NCBI GenBank assembly: GCA_040901465.1
Contig: JBBDYN010000059.1
Location: 1 to 63,394, forward strand
DNA: 63,394 nt
DNA from: JAUSIF01 sp040901465
Lineage (GTDB): Bacteria > Pseudomonadota > Alphaproteobacteria > Rhizobiales > Xanthobacteraceae
Reading direction: 5' to 3'
In this document: piece by piece, positions 62,156-63,394 of the stretch
How positions within the stretch are numbered: the first letter of the stretch is position 1
Layout of the letters: the number at the start of each line of letters is the position of its first letter
Notes under the pieces: generated by a model
Told to the model about the DNA's origin: nothing
What the model saw: only the letters and a program-made list of their open reading frames with translations
The model's database searches: none
Position numbers and translations under genes: made by a program

Positions 62156-62371
62156 TTAGTGGCAGATGCGGCCGGTCACGATCGCCTGCGGCAGCTCCTC
62201 GCGCGTGACGCCGCGCGCGGCGAGCGCCTCGTCGGACAGGCGCGACAGTTCTTCATAGCGGCGCGCGATTTCCTGGCCTTCGCCAAGGCCCGCGAAGATG
62301 TCGGTGAAGAAGCGCACAAAAGCCTTGAGACGTGGCGCGCCACTTTTCAGGGCGAGGGCGAGTGCGGTCAT
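62156..62371 (-). CDS. DUF1127-like small protein
   Basis: A 71-residue basic protein (MTALALALKSG) with the pattern RYEELSRLSDEALAARG seen in small DUF1127-type proteins, which in other alphaproteobacteria modulate RNA turnover and phosphate or stress responses. This assignment is tentative. GAGGA lies upstream of the ATG at 62371. It converges with the ThDP gene, one base apart. Confidence 0.6.
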   Translation of the reverse strand: MTALALALKSGAPRLKAFVRFFTDIFAGLGEGQEIARRYEELSRLSDEALAARGVTREELPQAIVTGRICH

Positions 62372-62399
62372 GTTCAATCCTCTATGGGCTCGATTCACG

Positions 62400-62869
62400 G
62401 CCGTACATATAGTGATATTCAGGAATAGAATCGGCTACTTACCGCATGACAGGAATGATTATGGTGCATAGCAATATGCGATTGGAATCAATCGCTTCCG
62501 CGAATCGTGCGGAAAATTGACGGCCGGCAGCGGAACTTGCTTCGCCGGAACGCGTCGTCTCGGCGATGGGGGATAGTTCAACGGTAGAACTGCAATTTCC
62601 ACTGTAAGCAGCTGATTTGTCCGGGCTCGCATTTTCAGTGACTGCCGGAATCGGCCCCGATAAATCCGATCTTGTCAGACCGCTTTGCAAAACGACCTGA
62701 TCGACTAAAATTGCAGGTGGCGGTTCCTTTTTTACTCTTGGCGGGTGCCAAACATGACCGGTTCAAGGCCAATGATGGCCAAGAGAAATCGTTTGGATCC
62801 GAGGGGTTCATGGCTCGTGCCTTCACGAGCGTCGGGAGGCGGCGACATTAGTCCGACGACCTGGTAGCT
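62400..62869. other. long intergenic region, lower GC, holding a tRNA-like 5' half
   Basis: About 470 bases with no recognised protein gene, between the DUF1127-like gene and the glycosyltransferase gene. Base composition is lower in GC than most of the window. A tRNA-like 5' half lies at 62567-62593. Open frames here are short and without family character. Confidence 0.5.
62567..62593 (+). pseudogene. tRNA-like 5' half (tRNA-Gln-like remnant)
   Basis: Begins TGGGGGATAGTTCAACGG and contains a proper D-arm: GTTC (62576-62579) pairs with GAAC (62587-62590) around AACGGTA. The opening resembles tRNA-Gln 5' ends as I recall them. Downstream the anticodon stem, T-arm and 3' acceptor do not form, so this is not a functional tRNA. 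It may be a leftover of an integration or rearrangement at a tRNA gene. Confidence 0.4.
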
Positions 62870-63394
62870 GTGAGAAAATTCACTCAACGATTTGTTCGAA
62901 ACGCATTCGCACGGTTGGGGCGGGTACGCTCGGTCGTCGCGGTCGCGGAAGCGGCGCTGACTGCAAAAGGCTGGCCGCAAGACGAGGGCGTGGCCGGGAA
63001 CTTCTGGCAGGTCGAGTTGGTCAGCGAGGCGGTACGCGCCATTGACATGGTCGCTCGGGTTGATCCGCTCGCGGCCTCGCTATTGCGCACAAGGCTCTCG
63101 ACACGGCTCTTTGCCCCGCTTTTTGCTTCTGCACCCGCGAAGCCTTTCGCGACCGAGCAAACGCGCCTCGCATATATTGCGAGTTCACGAATGCCGAGCC
63201 GCGCGGCGAACAGTGTGCAGGTAATGAAAATGTGCAGCGTCATGACTGAAGGCGGTGTCGATGTCCGCCTGATTTTCGTGAAAAGCGAGGGTACGGGTGA
63301 GTTGGACCGCAAAGAGCTGTTTGCAAGCTATGGTGTGCGGAACGAATTTCCGGTCGTGTCAATCGAAACCAGCGGTAAAGAAATCGGAGACGCG
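62870..63394 (+). CDS. glycosyltransferase (GT4-like), 3' end beyond the window
   Basis: The frame is open from 62870 (GTG, VRKFTQRFVR) to the window edge, 175 codons, with a stop at 62849-62851 just upstream. From about residue 98 it has the beginning of a GT-B glycosyltransferase: TRLAYIASSRMPSRAANSVQ, VMKMCSVMTEGGVDVRLI and a later RKELFASYGV. An ATG at 63047 is an alternative start that removes about 59 residues. The gene probably makes a cell-surface sugar chain. Confidence 0.7.
   Translation, partial: MRKFTQRFVRNAFARLGRVRSVVAVAEAALTAKGWPQDEGVAGNFWQVELVSEAVRAIDMVARVDPLAASLLRTRLSTRLFAPLFASAPAKPFATEQTRLAYIASSRMPSRAANSVQVMKMCSVMTEGGVDVRLIFVKSEGTGELDRKELFASYGVRNEFPVVSIETSGKEIGDA

Noticed and set aside
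62567..62640. Complete tRNA gene
   Set aside because: Only the acceptor 5' strand and D-arm are present; no anticodon stem, T-arm or matching 3' acceptor can be drawn.

Overview
This is a GC-rich chromosomal segment from an alphaproteobacterium, most likely order Hyphomicrobiales (Rhizobiales), near Bradyrhizobium/Xanthobacteraceae. The clearest marker is a full cluster for attaching a very-long-chain fatty acid to lipid A (acpXL-fabZXL-fabF2XL-fabF1XL-adh2XL-lpxXL), which is typical of that order. The psd-pssA pair, the urt/ure layout and the many short palindromic intergenic repeats fit the same origin. Family names come from motifs and gene order; no database search was run.

Layout. 1-7.6 kb: phosphatidylethanolamine synthesis (psd, pssA), an SDR, a lipoprotein resembling AprI/Inh protease inhibitors, a GST, an unusual glycosyltransferase-acyltransferase fusion and mmsA. 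7.7-11.1 kb: a broad-spectrum mercury resistance locus, merR divergent from merTPAB. 11.2-15.3 kb: MotA/MotB-type stator genes, a rhodanese, a polyamine-binding protein and a small HELVH protein. 15.5-20.4 kb: a LuxR-type response regulator converging on a 1008-residue hybrid kinase, which is divergent from a solitary TRAP-type binding protein. 20.4-22.2 kb: a scrap zone with a fragment of the polyamine-binding gene, a truncated HTH gene, a fragment of a nearby small secreted protein gene and mobile palindromic repeats. 22.2-27.5 kb: the lipid A VLCFA cluster. 27.7-36 kb: a PCu(A)C copper chaperone, an aminotransferase, two RTX proteins (lipase-like and serralysin-like) that share a module and C-terminus, and a lytic transglycosylase. 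36.2-48.1 kb: hupE, urtABCDE and ureD-ureAB-abrB-ureC-ureE-ureF-ureG. 48.2-52.6 kb: an RND efflux pair behind a structured leader. 52.6-62.4 kb: mixed metabolism (histidine phosphatase, SAF-domain oxidoreductase, fused UraD-UraH, glutaryl-CoA dehydrogenase, FAD hydroxylase, Rid protein, YadGH-like ABC exporter, ThDP enzyme, DUF1127-like protein). 62.4-63.4 kb: an intergenic stretch with a tRNA-like 5' half, then the start of a glycosyltransferase that runs off the window.

How the genes work together. The urea block is a complete uptake-to-ammonia route: high-affinity import (UrtABCDE), nickel supply (HupE), urease and its maturation factors. A strong sigma-54 -24/-12 match lies upstream of urtA, which implies nitrogen control. 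The UraD-UraH fusion supplies the two steps from 5-hydroxyisourate to S-allantoin, so purine nitrogen may feed the same economy. The RTX protease, RTX lipase and the distant inhibitor-like lipoprotein look like a secreted-enzyme set with self-protection, but no type I secretion genes are in view.

I found no CRISPR array, rRNA operon, intact tRNA, prophage or recognisable insertion sequence. The least ordinary items are the GT2-acyltransferase fusion, the shared RTX module, the degenerate ketosynthase, the AbrB-like gene inside the urease operon, the gene-fragment zone at 20.5-21.2 kb and the structured leader at 48.2 kb.
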